Source: Ruminiclostridium sp. (lineage in GTDB: Bacteria > Bacillota > Clostridia > Oscillospirales > Ruminococcaceae). Taken from it: a stretch of DNA of 64,000 bases. The notes below the pieces were generated by a model. The model did not search any database and was not told where the DNA came from. It saw only the letters and a list, made by a program, of their open reading frames with translations. The position numbers were made by a program, and so were the translations under genes. The stretch is taken from contig JAGANY010000005.1 in the NCBI GenBank assembly GCA_017624025.1, forward strand, positions 22,189 to 86,188, in the 5' to 3' direction. Position 1 is the first letter of the stretch. Each line of letters starts with the position of its first letter. Positions 8,701 through 16,342 of this stretch are shown here, one piece after another.

Positions 8701-9374
8701 CCGTCAAGCTCGGGAAATCTCAGATATACCTCGGTATTATATTCAACACAGAAATTTTCTTCGGGGATATAATATACCGAATCTATAGAACCGTTTCCCA
8801 CAGAGGTACTGCCGTAGCTTGTCTTATCCACGTATAAAGAGGAAATGAAGGAGCCGACAATGGTAAATTCGTTACGGCTAAGCATATCATCAGGGTTTTC
8901 GCCGTCTCCGTCTGTAAATACTACCTTCGTTCCCATAGGAAGCCAGCTTCCGTTCATATCCGAAGCACTTATAATGCATTCGCCGGCATTTTCCGGTAAA
9001 CGTCCCTCTGTAAGGGTGATTGTATTAAGGGTGCTGTTGTTTTCGGAAAAAGCAATAACTCTCGAGGCTTCGGGAGTCGAGCCCTCTGCCGAAGCGATAA
9101 CGTCGGTGTAATACGAAGGATATACCTCTGCTCCCTTAAGTCCTTTTATTGCCTCGATATCCTTTTCGTCGAAGCCGTAGGTCGAAACAAGGCGGAAATT
9201 CATAAGGTTCGTATCGTCATAATATTTATCCGCCGTTATTCTCATATCGGGAGCGGAAGCCTTTACGCCGGAAAATAATCCTACGCCGATAGCTACTATT
9301 CCGAATATGGAGAAAAATCGGTTTTTCGTATTCTTTATTTCTCTTACCGCACTTTTCGCCAGTGCTTTCTTCAT
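5772..9374 (-). CDS. FtsX/MacB-type ABC transporter permease with very long coiled coil
   Basis: 1,200 residues. N-terminal membrane helix (~20-38) and an extracytoplasmic domain (~40-250). Then a ~390-residue, almost uninterrupted highly charged segment (~255-645) of Glu/Lys/Asp/Ala-rich units of the type DGEKELxDGxKEY, predicted helical coiled coil. First FtsX core with helices near 680-800 (MSRMVEEQRTQIGTLKALGY) and second FtsX core at ~1060-1200 (NITERIREIATLKVLGF). The duplicated FtsX core with its cytoplasmic coupling helix identifies an ABC permease. I see no ATP-binding partner in this window. The gene downstream of the same promoter, 9435-9998, is a small membrane protein. Such proteins may span the cell wall as force transmitters, but the substrate is unknown. 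Confidence 0.82.
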   Translation of the reverse strand: MKKALAKSAVREIKNTKNRFFSIFGIVAIGVGLFSGVKASAPDMRITADKYYDDTNLMNFRLVSTYGFDEKDIEAIKGLKGAEVYPSYYTDVIASAEGSTPEASRVIAFSENNSTLNTITLTEGRLPENAGECIISASDMNGSWLPMGTKVVFTDGDGENPDDMLSRNEFTIVGSFISSLYVDKTSYGSTSVGNGSIDSVYYIPEENFCVEYNTEVYLRFPELDGLICYNDEYKDKIEAITEEIEAVADNRKEGRYEDIIKEANETLEEAKQELADAEKEANEEIADGEKELEDARKKLEDAEKEIADGEQELLDGEKELLDAREELDNAYIELADGRAEYEKEIADAEQKIADGEKEIAENQQKLMDGEKEYNDGLKEFNEGYEKFLEGKKEYEDGLAEYEKGRAELDEKLAEWEKGYAEYESGLKLLEDSKAELDGAEAQINQLKMLYGESNPVYIAAKMQYDEGLAAYNAGLTELETAKVQLDEGKELLDEGLAQLDEAKAQLDEAKELIDENEKTINEAKAELDKAKEEIEDGKRQLEEGRQTLEDSKKELEQAKIDAEKEFADAEQKLADGEIEYEKGLKELEDGRKELEDGKKEYEDGLKEFKDGEKELEDGKAEAEEKIADAKEELADAEQEIADLEKPEWYIFTRDDNAGYSEYGENANRINNIAAVFPVFFILVAALVCLTTMSRMVEEQRTQIGTLKALGYTNREIILKYVFYAALATFTGALTGVLVGMQLFPIVIILAYGMMYNIPELCTPIDIPVALGSILACLAAIILTVFFTCKSALSEQAAQLMRPKAPKVGKRILLERITPLWKHFNFSNKVTARNLFRYKRKMFMSTVGIAGCTALLLTGFALYDSVNDIIALQYGEIQFYDGIVVYDGEKYPDADDKTTELLSPYGGTVSVYQKQMGVNANGKSVDAYIAVPSDPVAFSQFFTLRDRKTGEKYSLNDGDIYIDEKMSMLLDNVNGGDTLVINKSDTEEIPVKLTAYFENYPGHFVYMTEKTYVELFGEVPEYNALYFSHNLSEEEEDGLAEEILKTEGVLTVSFTSDMKAGYVTMLETLSYVIIVIIVAAGALAYIVMYNLTNINITERIREIATLKVLGFYDGEVDSYIFRENILLTILGTLAGLVLGVFLATFVITTAEVDLVMFGRNIYLRSYLLAAVFTLAFSVLVTLVMHKRLKEVNMIEALKSVE

Positions 9375-9434
9375 ACATATATCCTTTCACAAAAAGCCGA
9401 AGCCGTCAGAGGCTATGTGCCCGACGGCTTATAA

Positions 9435-9998
9435 TTATTCTTCTGTTACAGCTTCCTCTGCTTCTTCGTTTTCCGAAAGCTTTGCGTCTGTCTTTAAGCG
9501 TACAGGAGAAGAAAGTCCCGCAACGATATTACGGCGTGTACGCTCATCGGGATTAAAGATAATAGCAATCTTACCGTTGCTTTCCGTATCGGCAAAAAGG
9601 TACCACATATCGTAGCCTGTTCCGTCGTCAGCAAGAACCGTTACATCGGAGCGAAGCTCAGTATTGTCAACATAGGGTGCAAATTCGTCAATAGCCTTAA
9701 GGTCGATACTTATAAGGCGTTTTCTCTTTCTCTGACCCATAATCTTATCAACGTCAAAATCATCATTCGTCACAATATACTCATATTCAACGTTAAGACC
9801 CTTAGCGAGCCACACAGCAAGCCACAACGCACCTGCACCTGCCGCTAAGCAGAAGGGAGTGAGAGAAAGCTGGGACGCATAGAGAAGAAGCGAAAGAGCC
9901 GCAAGCACTAAAAGCAAGCCCGCCGCAATAAGGCACTTTAACACAAACGATTTTTTATCGGCGGTTCTTACGATTATCTGTTCTGAAAATCTGTCCAT
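9435..9998 (-). CDS. Small membrane protein with cytoplasmic PH-like tail, unknown function
   Basis: 187 residues: two closely spaced hydrophobic helices (~20-40 and 45-62), then a soluble domain. That domain includes the phrase YIVTNDDFDVDKI, typical of membrane proteins with small beta-rich cytoplasmic domains, and the protein ends in an acidic tail. It may belong to the DUF6106-like group, but I am not sure. First gene of the operon with the FtsX-type permease (60 bp apart); GAAAGGAT precedes the ATG. Confidence 0.6.
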   Translation of the reverse strand: MDRFSEQIIVRTADKKSFVLKCLIAAGLLLVLAALSLLLYASQLSLTPFCLAAGAGALWLAVWLAKGLNVEYEYIVTNDDFDVDKIMGQRKRKRLISIDLKAIDEFAPYVDNTELRSDVTVLADDGTGYDMWYLFADTESNGKIAIIFNPDERTRRNIVAGLSSPVRLKTDAKLSENEEAEEAVTEE

Positions 9999-10052
9999 AT
10001 CTGTTATCCTTTCGGGAAATGATTTATATTTTTGTAACTGCTCTGATTACTT

Positions 10053-10081
10053 ATTATATCACAATTAAACAAATAAAACAA
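10053..10081 (-). promoter_or_regulatory. Promoter for the permease operon
   Basis: Minus strand: TTGTTT (10081-10076), 17 bp, TATAAT (10058-10053). Diverges from the CobU-like promoter. Confidence 0.6.
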
Positions 10082-10130
10082 GGGGTATTAGTGCATATTT
10101 CCGATGATTTTCACATTGAGTTTAAAAAAC

Positions 10131-10159
10131 TTGACTATCAGAAAAAAATATAATATAAT
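10131..10159 (+). promoter_or_regulatory. Promoter of the cobU-pilT-transglutaminase operon
   Basis: TTGACT (10131-10136), 17 bp, TATAAT (10154-10159). The ~60-nt leader is too short to hold a cobalamin riboswitch. Confidence 0.75.
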
Positions 10160-10228
10160 AGTCTTATATATTAAATGCACAGGGAGAACGCAAGGCTTCT
10201 TCCGGATATGGAAAGGTCAGGTAAAATT

Positions 10229-10771
10229 ATGGGAAATATAACCCTTATAACAGGCGGTGCAGGAAGCGGTAAGACCAGATGGGCAATATCGTATTTCAAG
10301 ACCTGTGACAATGTCCTGTTTCTCAACACAGGTTCCCGCATAAGCGAGGATACCCTCCACAGAATGAAATACTCAAACGAACAGAATAATGTTGAATGGG
10401 TAGTTGAATCCGAAGTAGAAAACCCCGTAGATTATATCAAGGACCATAAGTTCTTCATCTTCGACAGTCTCGGTTCATATACCTCCGCTGTTATGCGTAA
10501 GGTTGCCAAGGATGTTGAAAATATCACAAGAGAAGAACACGACGAAATAAGAAAAATCGTTGTTGACAATGTTATAGAATGTATGAGAAAGGTCGAAGAG
10601 CTTAACGGTGCTATGGTTATTATTTCTATAGAACCCGGCTTCTCCGTATGCCCTAAGGACCCCGAACAGATTGCATTCCGTGAAATTATGGGTGCAGTAA
10701 ACCAGAGAATCGCCAATACCGCACAGGAAGTTTACCTCTCCGCAAGCGGTATCCAGTTCAGAATTAAGTAA
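10229..10771 (+). CDS. cobU: CobU-like adenosylcobinamide kinase/guanylyltransferase
   Basis: 180 residues, close to the usual length. The start at 10229 follows GAAAGGTCAGG and begins right at the family N-terminus MGNITLITGGAGSGKT (P-loop); an in-frame ATG at 10175 would sit almost on the transcription start. Other marks: FLNTG, the FDSLGSYTSAVM segment at the Walker-B position, VIISIEPGFSVCP and the NQRIANTAQEVYLSASGIQ ending, typical of CobU. The enzyme would salvage cobinamide in the cytoplasm for B12 assembly. No other cobalamin gene is near, and the next gene is PilT, so a different role for this CobU-like ATPase cannot be excluded. Confidence 0.72.
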   Translation: MGNITLITGGAGSGKTRWAISYFKTCDNVLFLNTGSRISEDTLHRMKYSNEQNNVEWVVESEVENPVDYIKDHKFFIFDSLGSYTSAVMRKVAKDVENITREEHDEIRKIVVDNVIECMRKVEELNGAMVIISIEPGFSVCPKDPEQIAFREIMGAVNQRIANTAQEVYLSASGIQFRIK

Positions 10772-10792
10772 TAGAGAAAGGAAAGAATTACA

Positions 10793-11842
10793 ATGACTAT
10801 TGAACAGTTAATTAATTTTGCGAGAAGCAAGAACGCTTCCGATATTCATCTTACAGTAGGTGCTCCTACCTCTATCCGTATCAACGGCGAACTTAAGAAG
10901 TTCGACGGTATGGACGAAGAAGTAGTAAGTCGTACTATCCTCTCTATGCTTTCCGCTGAACAGGAAAAGCGTCTCGGAGCAGGCGAAGATATCGACTTCT
11001 CCTTCACAGCACAGAGCGGCGGACGTCAGAGAGTCAATGTTTACCGTTACAACGGCGGTAAGCTTGCTGCTGCTATCCGTCTTTTAAACGAAGAGGTTCC
11101 CTCCTTTAAGGATATTTCCCTTCCTAACGCCGCTATCGAGCTTACAAAGGAATTAAAAGGTCTTATCCTCGTTACAGGCCCTACAGGCTCCGGTAAATCC
11201 ACAACTCTCGCAACAATGGTTGACCACATCAACCAGACCCGTGCCTGCCACATTCTTACTATCGAAGATCCTATCGAATATATTTATCATCCTAAACTCG
11301 CTACAATTCACCAGAGAGAAATCGGCGGCGACGTTCCGGACTTCAATACTGCATTAAGAAGCGGTCTCCGTGAAAACCCCGACGTTATCCTCGTAGGTGA
11401 AATGCGTGACTTCGAAACTATCTCTCTTGCATTAAGAGCTGCTGAAACAGGTCACCTCGTATTAGGTACTCTCCATACAACAGGTGCTCCTCATACAGTA
11501 AACCGTATCATCGACGTATTCCCCTCCGAAATGCAGAACCAGATCCGTTCACAGCTTTCCACAAACCTCAGAGGCGTTGTATCCCAGATGCTCGTACCTA
11601 TGAAGAACTCCGAAAGAGGAAGAACTGCCGCTTTCGAAATTCTTATCAACAACGACGCTTCCGCCAACAACATCCGTGCTGAAAAGGTTCACCAGCTTGA
11701 ACAGGTTATGGCTTCCGGCACATCCCAGGGTATGAGAACAATGAACGAAAGCTTAAAGCGTCTCGTTCGTGACGATATTATTACAAGAGAAACAGCTATG
11801 ATCTACAGCCCCGACAAGGCAGAGCTCCAGAAGCTTTTATAA
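10793..11842 (+). CDS. pilT: PilT-family twitching-motility ATPase
   Basis: 349 residues, full length. N-terminal PAS-like domain with NASDIHLTVGAP, Walker A GPTGSGKSTT (~128-137), Asp box around ILTIEDPIEY, the HQREIGGDV segment, Walker B LVGEMRD, and the His box GHLVLGTLHTTGAPHTV. These define the type IV pilus retraction ATPase PilT, which disassembles pilin at the membrane base. No pilin, PilC or PilB gene lies in the window. The FtsA/PilM-like gene at 49368 is far away. GAAAGG precedes the ATG; the stop TAA overlaps the next ATG by one base (TAATG), so the downstream gene is translationally coupled. Confidence 0.9.
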   Translation: MTIEQLINFARSKNASDIHLTVGAPTSIRINGELKKFDGMDEEVVSRTILSMLSAEQEKRLGAGEDIDFSFTAQSGGRQRVNVYRYNGGKLAAAIRLLNEEVPSFKDISLPNAAIELTKELKGLILVTGPTGSGKSTTLATMVDHINQTRACHILTIEDPIEYIYHPKLATIHQREIGGDVPDFNTALRSGLRENPDVILVGEMRDFETISLALRAAETGHLVLGTLHTTGAPHTVNRIIDVFPSEMQNQIRSQLSTNLRGVVSQMLVPMKNSERGRTAAFEILINNDASANNIRAEKVHQLEQVMASGTSQGMRTMNESLKRLVRDDIITRETAMIYSPDKAELQKLL

Positions 11843-13629
11843 TGACAATAAACAAATCTACTGCCCGTTTTTTAAAGAGACGGGCAGGAGTTTTTCTCTT
11901 AGCAGTCTTTCTGTTTTTCTCCTTTTTCCGACTTTCTGTTCCCGTAAATGCGGAGCAATCGGGCCGTCGGAACTTCTTACGTACCTCTCATAACCCCGAA
12001 TATTACTCCCTTTTCGAAATAAACGGTGATACGCTCTATGCGAGAGGCAGATATGCCGATGACAGGATAAAACGCCTTTATTTCTGGGGCGAAGAGCGTT
12101 CGGGAAGCTATAAGATGAGCGTAAAGAGCGACGGAAGCTACGAAGCAGAGCTTTCCATCCCCTCGGGATATTATTATACCTCGATTTGTATTGAGCTTTC
12201 TTCGGGAGCTTCCTTCGGATACAGAATAGACTGTGACAATGGCAACTATTTCCCCGAAAACGGTCTTTCTGCTGAAAACAGAAAGGTTTTCGACAATATC
12301 ACAAATGCTTCTCCCGAAAGCGTAGGCTATTATATAAGCCCTACGGCTGAAGCGGGAGAAATAGAAAGCGTTCTCGAACAGATACAGCTTATCTCCGACT
12401 CGGTTACGGACGGACTTACGGACAGCTACGAAATAGCAAGAACTCTCTCTTCCTATGTTGCGGAGCATTTTTACTACGACCACGACGCAAGAAACACCAG
12501 CGTAACAGAGGAAACAGTCTCTCTCGCACAGGTCTTACGTACCTCTAAAACCGTCTGCACAGGCTTTGCGGATTTGTACTGTGCTTTATTACAGGCACAG
12601 GGTATTGACGCCGTAAATATAAAGGGCGGAAGCACAAGCGACACTATCGAATACGAAAACCTTACCGACGGTATCCAGAACCACGAATTTACTGCCTTTT
12701 ACTATGAAAAAGAGGAACGTTGGGTCTGGGTTGACAGCTGTTGGAACGGAAGCGGAGACTATAAGAACGGCGAATATTTAGAGGATGAGCCTCACGAAAA
12801 GTACTTCGATATATCCGACGAAGCCCTTTCCCTCGACCACAGAGCCGATTACGCACAGCGTAGAAGCTTTTTTGAGGCAGTCCCCTCCCCCTCTACGGAA
12901 ATTCTTACGGAAAATACTGAGGCTGTAAGCGAACCGCCCGAAACAAGCGTTACGGAGAAGCCTCTCACAACAACCGAAGCCTTCGAAGAGGAAGAAAACA
13001 CGGTTCCTGCTCCAAAGAAAGAGGATAATACGGTTCTTATAATAATCGTTTCTGTTCTCGGCTTAGCGGTAATCGGTACGGGAGCTTTCATCATATTCAG
13101 CAATAAAAAAGTCAATATGCCCGAAGACGGGCTTTTATATGGAAAGGATTTAAAGAAAATGGTAGTTATTGAACTCGAAAACGGAAAAGAAATCAAGATC
13201 GAGCTTTATCCCGATATCGCTCCGATCACAGTTGAAAACTTTGAGAAGCTTGTAAATGACGGTTTCTACAACGGTCTTACCTTCCACAGAGTTATCAGCG
13301 GCTTTATGATCCAGGGCGGATGCCCCATCGGCAACGGCACAGGCAATGCAGGCACACATATCAAGGGTGAATTCCTCGCAAACGGTGTTGTAAACAACCT
13401 TAAGCACACAAGAGGCGTGCTTTCTATGGCTCGTGCGGCTGACCCCAACTCTGCAAGCTGTCAGTTCTTTATTATGCACGAGGACGCTCCTCATCTTGAC
13501 GGAAGCTATGCGGCATTCGGCAAGGTAGTTGAAGGTATAGAGGTTGTTGACGAAATCGCTTCTGTTGAAACCGACTATTCGGATAAGCCTTTAGTGCCTG
13601 TTGTTATGAAGACAGTAAAGATTGTATAA
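11842..13629 (+). CDS. Transglutaminase-like membrane protein fused in frame to a cyclophilin
   Basis: 595 residues. Signal/anchor helix (~15-35). Extracytoplasmic transglutaminase-like domain (~150-330) with a catalytic triad pattern: Cys in SKTVCTGFADLY, His in GIQNHEFTAFYY, Asp in WVWVDSCW. Then a Thr/Glu/Pro linker, a membrane helix (~395-418), and a complete cyclophilin-type peptidyl-prolyl isomerase (~440-595) with FHRVISGFMIQGG and SASCQFFIMH. The topology is odd, because the cyclophilin would be cytoplasmic. GGAAAGGA lies 10 bp before an internal ATG at 13159 exactly where a free cyclophilin would begin. So either this is a true fusion, or two genes joined by loss of a stop, with the cyclophilin also made separately. 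Confidence 0.78.
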   Translation: MTINKSTARFLKRRAGVFLLAVFLFFSFFRLSVPVNAEQSGRRNFLRTSHNPEYYSLFEINGDTLYARGRYADDRIKRLYFWGEERSGSYKMSVKSDGSYEAELSIPSGYYYTSICIELSSGASFGYRIDCDNGNYFPENGLSAENRKVFDNITNASPESVGYYISPTAEAGEIESVLEQIQLISDSVTDGLTDSYEIARTLSSYVAEHFYYDHDARNTSVTEETVSLAQVLRTSKTVCTGFADLYCALLQAQGIDAVNIKGGSTSDTIEYENLTDGIQNHEFTAFYYEKEERWVWVDSCWNGSGDYKNGEYLEDEPHEKYFDISDEALSLDHRADYAQRRSFFEAVPSPSTEILTENTEAVSEPPETSVTEKPLTTTEAFEEEENTVPAPKKEDNTVLIIIVSVLGLAVIGTGAFIIFSNKKVNMPEDGLLYGKDLKKMVVIELENGKEIKIELYPDIAPITVENFEKLVNDGFYNGLTFHRVISGFMIQGGCPIGNGTGNAGTHIKGEFLANGVVNNLKHTRGVLSMARAADPNSASCQFFIMHEDAPHLDGSYAAFGKVVEGIEVVDEIASVETDYSDKPLVPVVMKTVKIV

Positions 13630-13636
13630 TTTCTCT

Positions 13637-13735
13637 TCTGAAAATACCGAGCGAAGCGAGCAAATAAAATTTTCGGTCAAGCCTTTTTCAAAAGGCTTGG
13701 CGGGGGCAAGGGGCGGCAGCCCCAAAAACGCCTGT
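13637..13735 (+). repeat. F2 3'-end hairpin element, copy a
   Basis: Starts 8 bp after the stop of the preceding gene and in its sense. Order: mirror-repeat core CGAGCGAAGCGAGCAA (13648-13663), hairpin CAAGCCTTTT/AAAAGGCTTG (13679-13700), GGCGGGGGCAAGG, then hairpin GGGGC-GGCA-GCCCC (13710-13723). Confidence 0.8.
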
Positions 13736-13769
13736 AAATACTTCGTGCTTGATTGTTGGCAAAGCTTAT

Positions 13770-13806
13770 GAAACGGGCATATTTCTGCCCGTTTCTCTTT
13801 TTTTAA
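13770..13806 (+). terminator. Intrinsic terminator
   Basis: GAAACGGGCA / TGCCCGTTTC stem with loop TATTTC, then TCTTTTTTTT. Follows F2 copy a and closes the cobU-pilT operon. Confidence 0.9.
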
Positions 13807-13853
13807 ATTTTTTTTTGAAAATCTGTCACCTTTTTCCATTCTGAAACGTTATA

Positions 13854-13920
13854 TATAATAGACAGGCTTTTTCTGACGCGGTACCGTAACCTGTCAACGA
13901 CCTACAACCTGCGGTACCGC
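13854..13920 (+). promoter_or_regulatory. -10 box and twin CGGTACCG palindromes in the leader of the SLH-protein gene
   Basis: TATAAT at 13854-13859; no convincing -35 at 17 bp. Just downstream, CGGTACCG occurs at 13879-13886 and within the 10-bp palindrome at 13911-13920. GACAGG (13861-13866) is complementary to CCTGTC (13890-13895). These are likely operators or alternative leader hairpins. Confidence 0.5.
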
Positions 13921-13962
13921 ACAAGTTTAAAATAATATTTATATAGAAGGGACGGAAAAACC

Positions 13963-16110
13963 ATGAAATTTAAAAGAACTATCGCTTCGGGTCTTGCCCT
14001 CGCAACGTTTTTTTCAGGCACCTCTATCGTGTCCTATGCGGATGAAGCTTCCGAAGCCGCTATGAGACAGGCTCTTACCTATGTAAAGGAGAGGATTGAT
14101 ATTCCCGAAGAATTAACGGAATTCGATTACTCGAAAAGCGTACGCTACGGTAAGACTACTTACGATTTTAACTGGAGAACTCCCGACAATAAGGATAATA
14201 TCTACCACTATATCGATGTCTCCGTAAGAGGAAAGGTTATCGTAAGCTACAGCGGATACTGCCGTGACAAAGAACCCGACTTCAATCCCGATGACCGCTA
14301 CTCCTTCGGCAAGCTTTCACACGATGAAATTGTTGAAAAAATGGAGTACTGGATAAAAAAGCTTAATCCTTCCGTTTATAAGGATATTGAGCTCGACGAG
14401 GAAAGCCTCAGAATTTCTGTAAGCTCCGATTATGCAAGTGCGACTATTCGCCGTACAAGCGACGGTATCCCCGTAATGGGACAAAACGGAAGCATTATTA
14501 TCAATAAAAACACAGGCGAACTTATTGACTACGGCCTTGACTGGATACTCGGTGCAGGCTTCCCCGACTACGACGATATGATTTCGAAGAGCGAGGCTAT
14601 GGACGCATTTAAAGAGAAAATGCCCACAGATTTAGTCTATACAGCGACCTATGACTATAAAGAAGAAAAATATACCCCTCATCTTATTTACCGCCAGACC
14701 GATTTTAGCGATATAGACGCTCTTTCGGGCGAGCTTACTACCTTCGAGGGAAGCTATTTCAATTATTACGGCGGCGACGCCGACCTGGAGGGCGATGCGG
14801 AGGATGACGCTAATCCCGCCACAGGCGGAAACGGCGTAAGCTTTACCGAAGCAGAGCTTAAGAAGCTTGAGCTTGAGGGCATTCTTATGACCGCCGAGGA
14901 AGCCGTTCAGATGCTGGTGGATATGGATATGTTCTGGCTGGGCGAAAACCCGGGAGTTGAATATTCCTACAGCTATGCCGACGTTGAAAACGACGAGTAT
15001 TATATGAATCTTACCATTGCCTCAAAGGATAAGACCTACTATATAACCGAGGACAAGGAAACGGGCGAGGATATCCAGAAGGAAAGAACCGTTACAACTA
15101 CCGCTTACGTAGGTCTTAACCCCAAGACAGGCGAAATAAAAAGCTTCAGCTCCTCCAGTGCTTACCCCTGTGAAGCGAAGCTCAGCGAGGCGAATTCAAA
15201 GACCTTTATAAAGAAATATATCGGCATCTTAGCAGGTGAAAAGGCTAAGGAATTCAAGGTTGATGACGTTAAGCTTTCTTATGATAAGAAGAACAAGGAC
15301 GGTACTCCTGCCGAGGATTCCCATATAATCTTCGCTTCCGCTTCCTCTCCCAGATATGTTTATGATATTCCCACAATGGCTGAGTCAATATCCATAAACA
15401 TTAACAAGGCAGGCAAAATTATCGACTACAGCATAAACTATCTCGGAATCGAATATCCTGAGCCTGAAAAAATCATCGCAAGGGACGAGGCTGTTGATAA
15501 ATATTTCGACCAGGTTGAATACTACCTCCAGCACAGGCTTGCAATAAAGAAAGACCCCGATACCTCTAAGGATGTTGTATATACTGCCGTTGTTTATAAT
15601 GCGGACAATGAGCTTTATATCGACGCATTTACAGGCAAGCTTACCTACTCAAACGGCGAGGAATTCATAAGAGTTTATAAGGGCGGTTACACCGACCTCG
15701 AGGGCAGTAAGTACAAGGATATTGCCGAAAAACTCGCAAGCTACAACATAACTCTTATGGATGAAAACGGCAGACTTAACGAGGACGAATATATAACCCG
15801 TGACGAATTTGCGGAGCTTATGAGATATGTAGGCTGTTGGTACTACAATTCCACAGGCGGCGACAAGGCTCTTACAAGACAGTTTGCCGCAAAAATTCTT
15901 ACTAACAGTGTTATTTCCGAGGAATGTGCGGAGCTTCCGGGAATATTCAAAACCCCCTTCTCCGACGTTAAGGAAACAAGCAAGTATTTAGGCTATATCG
16001 CTGTTGCCAACGCTCTCGGATATATGGGCGGAGAGGACGGAAAGTTCTACCCCTCCCGCAAAATCACAAGAGGCGAGGCCCTCGAAATGCTCTACGAAAG
16101 ATTAGCATAA
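13963..16110 (+). CDS. Secreted YcdB/YcdC-domain protein with SLH-type C-terminus
   Basis: 715 residues. A signal peptide (MKFKRTIASGLALATFFSG, cut after SYA-D) is followed by two related halves of PepSY-like YcdB/YcdC repeats. Each half carries phrases such as INKNTGELIDY/INKAGKIIDY and DALSGELT/DAFTGKLTYSNG. The last ~110 residues read as S-layer homology motifs (ITRDEFAELM..., FSDVKETSKYLGYIAVANA, KITRGEALEMLYERLA), which bind secondary cell-wall polymers. It is therefore probably non-covalently attached to the wall. The biochemical role of YcdB domains is not established. The leader carries palindromes (13854-13920). Its last codons form one side of the F1 copy 3 outer arm. Confidence 0.78.
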   Translation: MKFKRTIASGLALATFFSGTSIVSYADEASEAAMRQALTYVKERIDIPEELTEFDYSKSVRYGKTTYDFNWRTPDNKDNIYHYIDVSVRGKVIVSYSGYCRDKEPDFNPDDRYSFGKLSHDEIVEKMEYWIKKLNPSVYKDIELDEESLRISVSSDYASATIRRTSDGIPVMGQNGSIIINKNTGELIDYGLDWILGAGFPDYDDMISKSEAMDAFKEKMPTDLVYTATYDYKEEKYTPHLIYRQTDFSDIDALSGELTTFEGSYFNYYGGDADLEGDAEDDANPATGGNGVSFTEAELKKLELEGILMTAEEAVQMLVDMDMFWLGENPGVEYSYSYADVENDEYYMNLTIASKDKTYYITEDKETGEDIQKERTVTTTAYVGLNPKTGEIKSFSSSSAYPCEAKLSEANSKTFIKKYIGILAGEKAKEFKVDDVKLSYDKKNKDGTPAEDSHIIFASASSPRYVYDIPTMAESISININKAGKIIDYSINYLGIEYPEPEKIIARDEAVDKYFDQVEYYLQHRLAIKKDPDTSKDVVYTAVVYNADNELYIDAFTGKLTYSNGEEFIRVYKGGYTDLEGSKYKDIAEKLASYNITLMDENGRLNEDEYITRDEFAELMRYVGCWYYNSTGGDKALTRQFAAKILTNSVISEECAELPGIFKTPFSDVKETSKYLGYIAVANALGYMGGEDGKFYPSRKITRGEALEMLYERLA

Positions 16111-16342
16111 CGGTTCTTACAGAAACCTGTGCGGGTATTTATCGGGAGAAACCTTTCTGAAGAAAGGCTTTCTCCCGAACCCTCTTCCAAAGACTTTTAA
16201 TATAAATTCAAGACCCACAGAAATATTCTGTGGGTCTTGAATTTATACTGAAAGTTTTCGGAAGGGAGCCCGAGGGAAAGCCCTTTTTCAAAAGGGTTTT
16301 CCTCGGTAATGCTCACACACGCTTCTATAAGAACGGCTATGC
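16105..16342. repeat. F1 nested-palindrome element, copy 3, reaching into both flanking genes
   Basis: H1 16143-16177, H2 16204-16244 (AAGACCC/GGGTCTT, stem extended to a 3-nt loop), H3 16271-16305. Outer arms 16105-16124 and 16323-16342 match as inverted repeats at 17 of 20 positions. They contain the stop codons of both convergent genes (TAA 16108-16110, TAG 16339-16337). Confidence 0.9.

Noticed and set aside
10160-10228. Cobalamin riboswitch before cobU
   Set aside because: The leader between the promoter and the start is only ~60 nt and contains no B12-box-like sequence.
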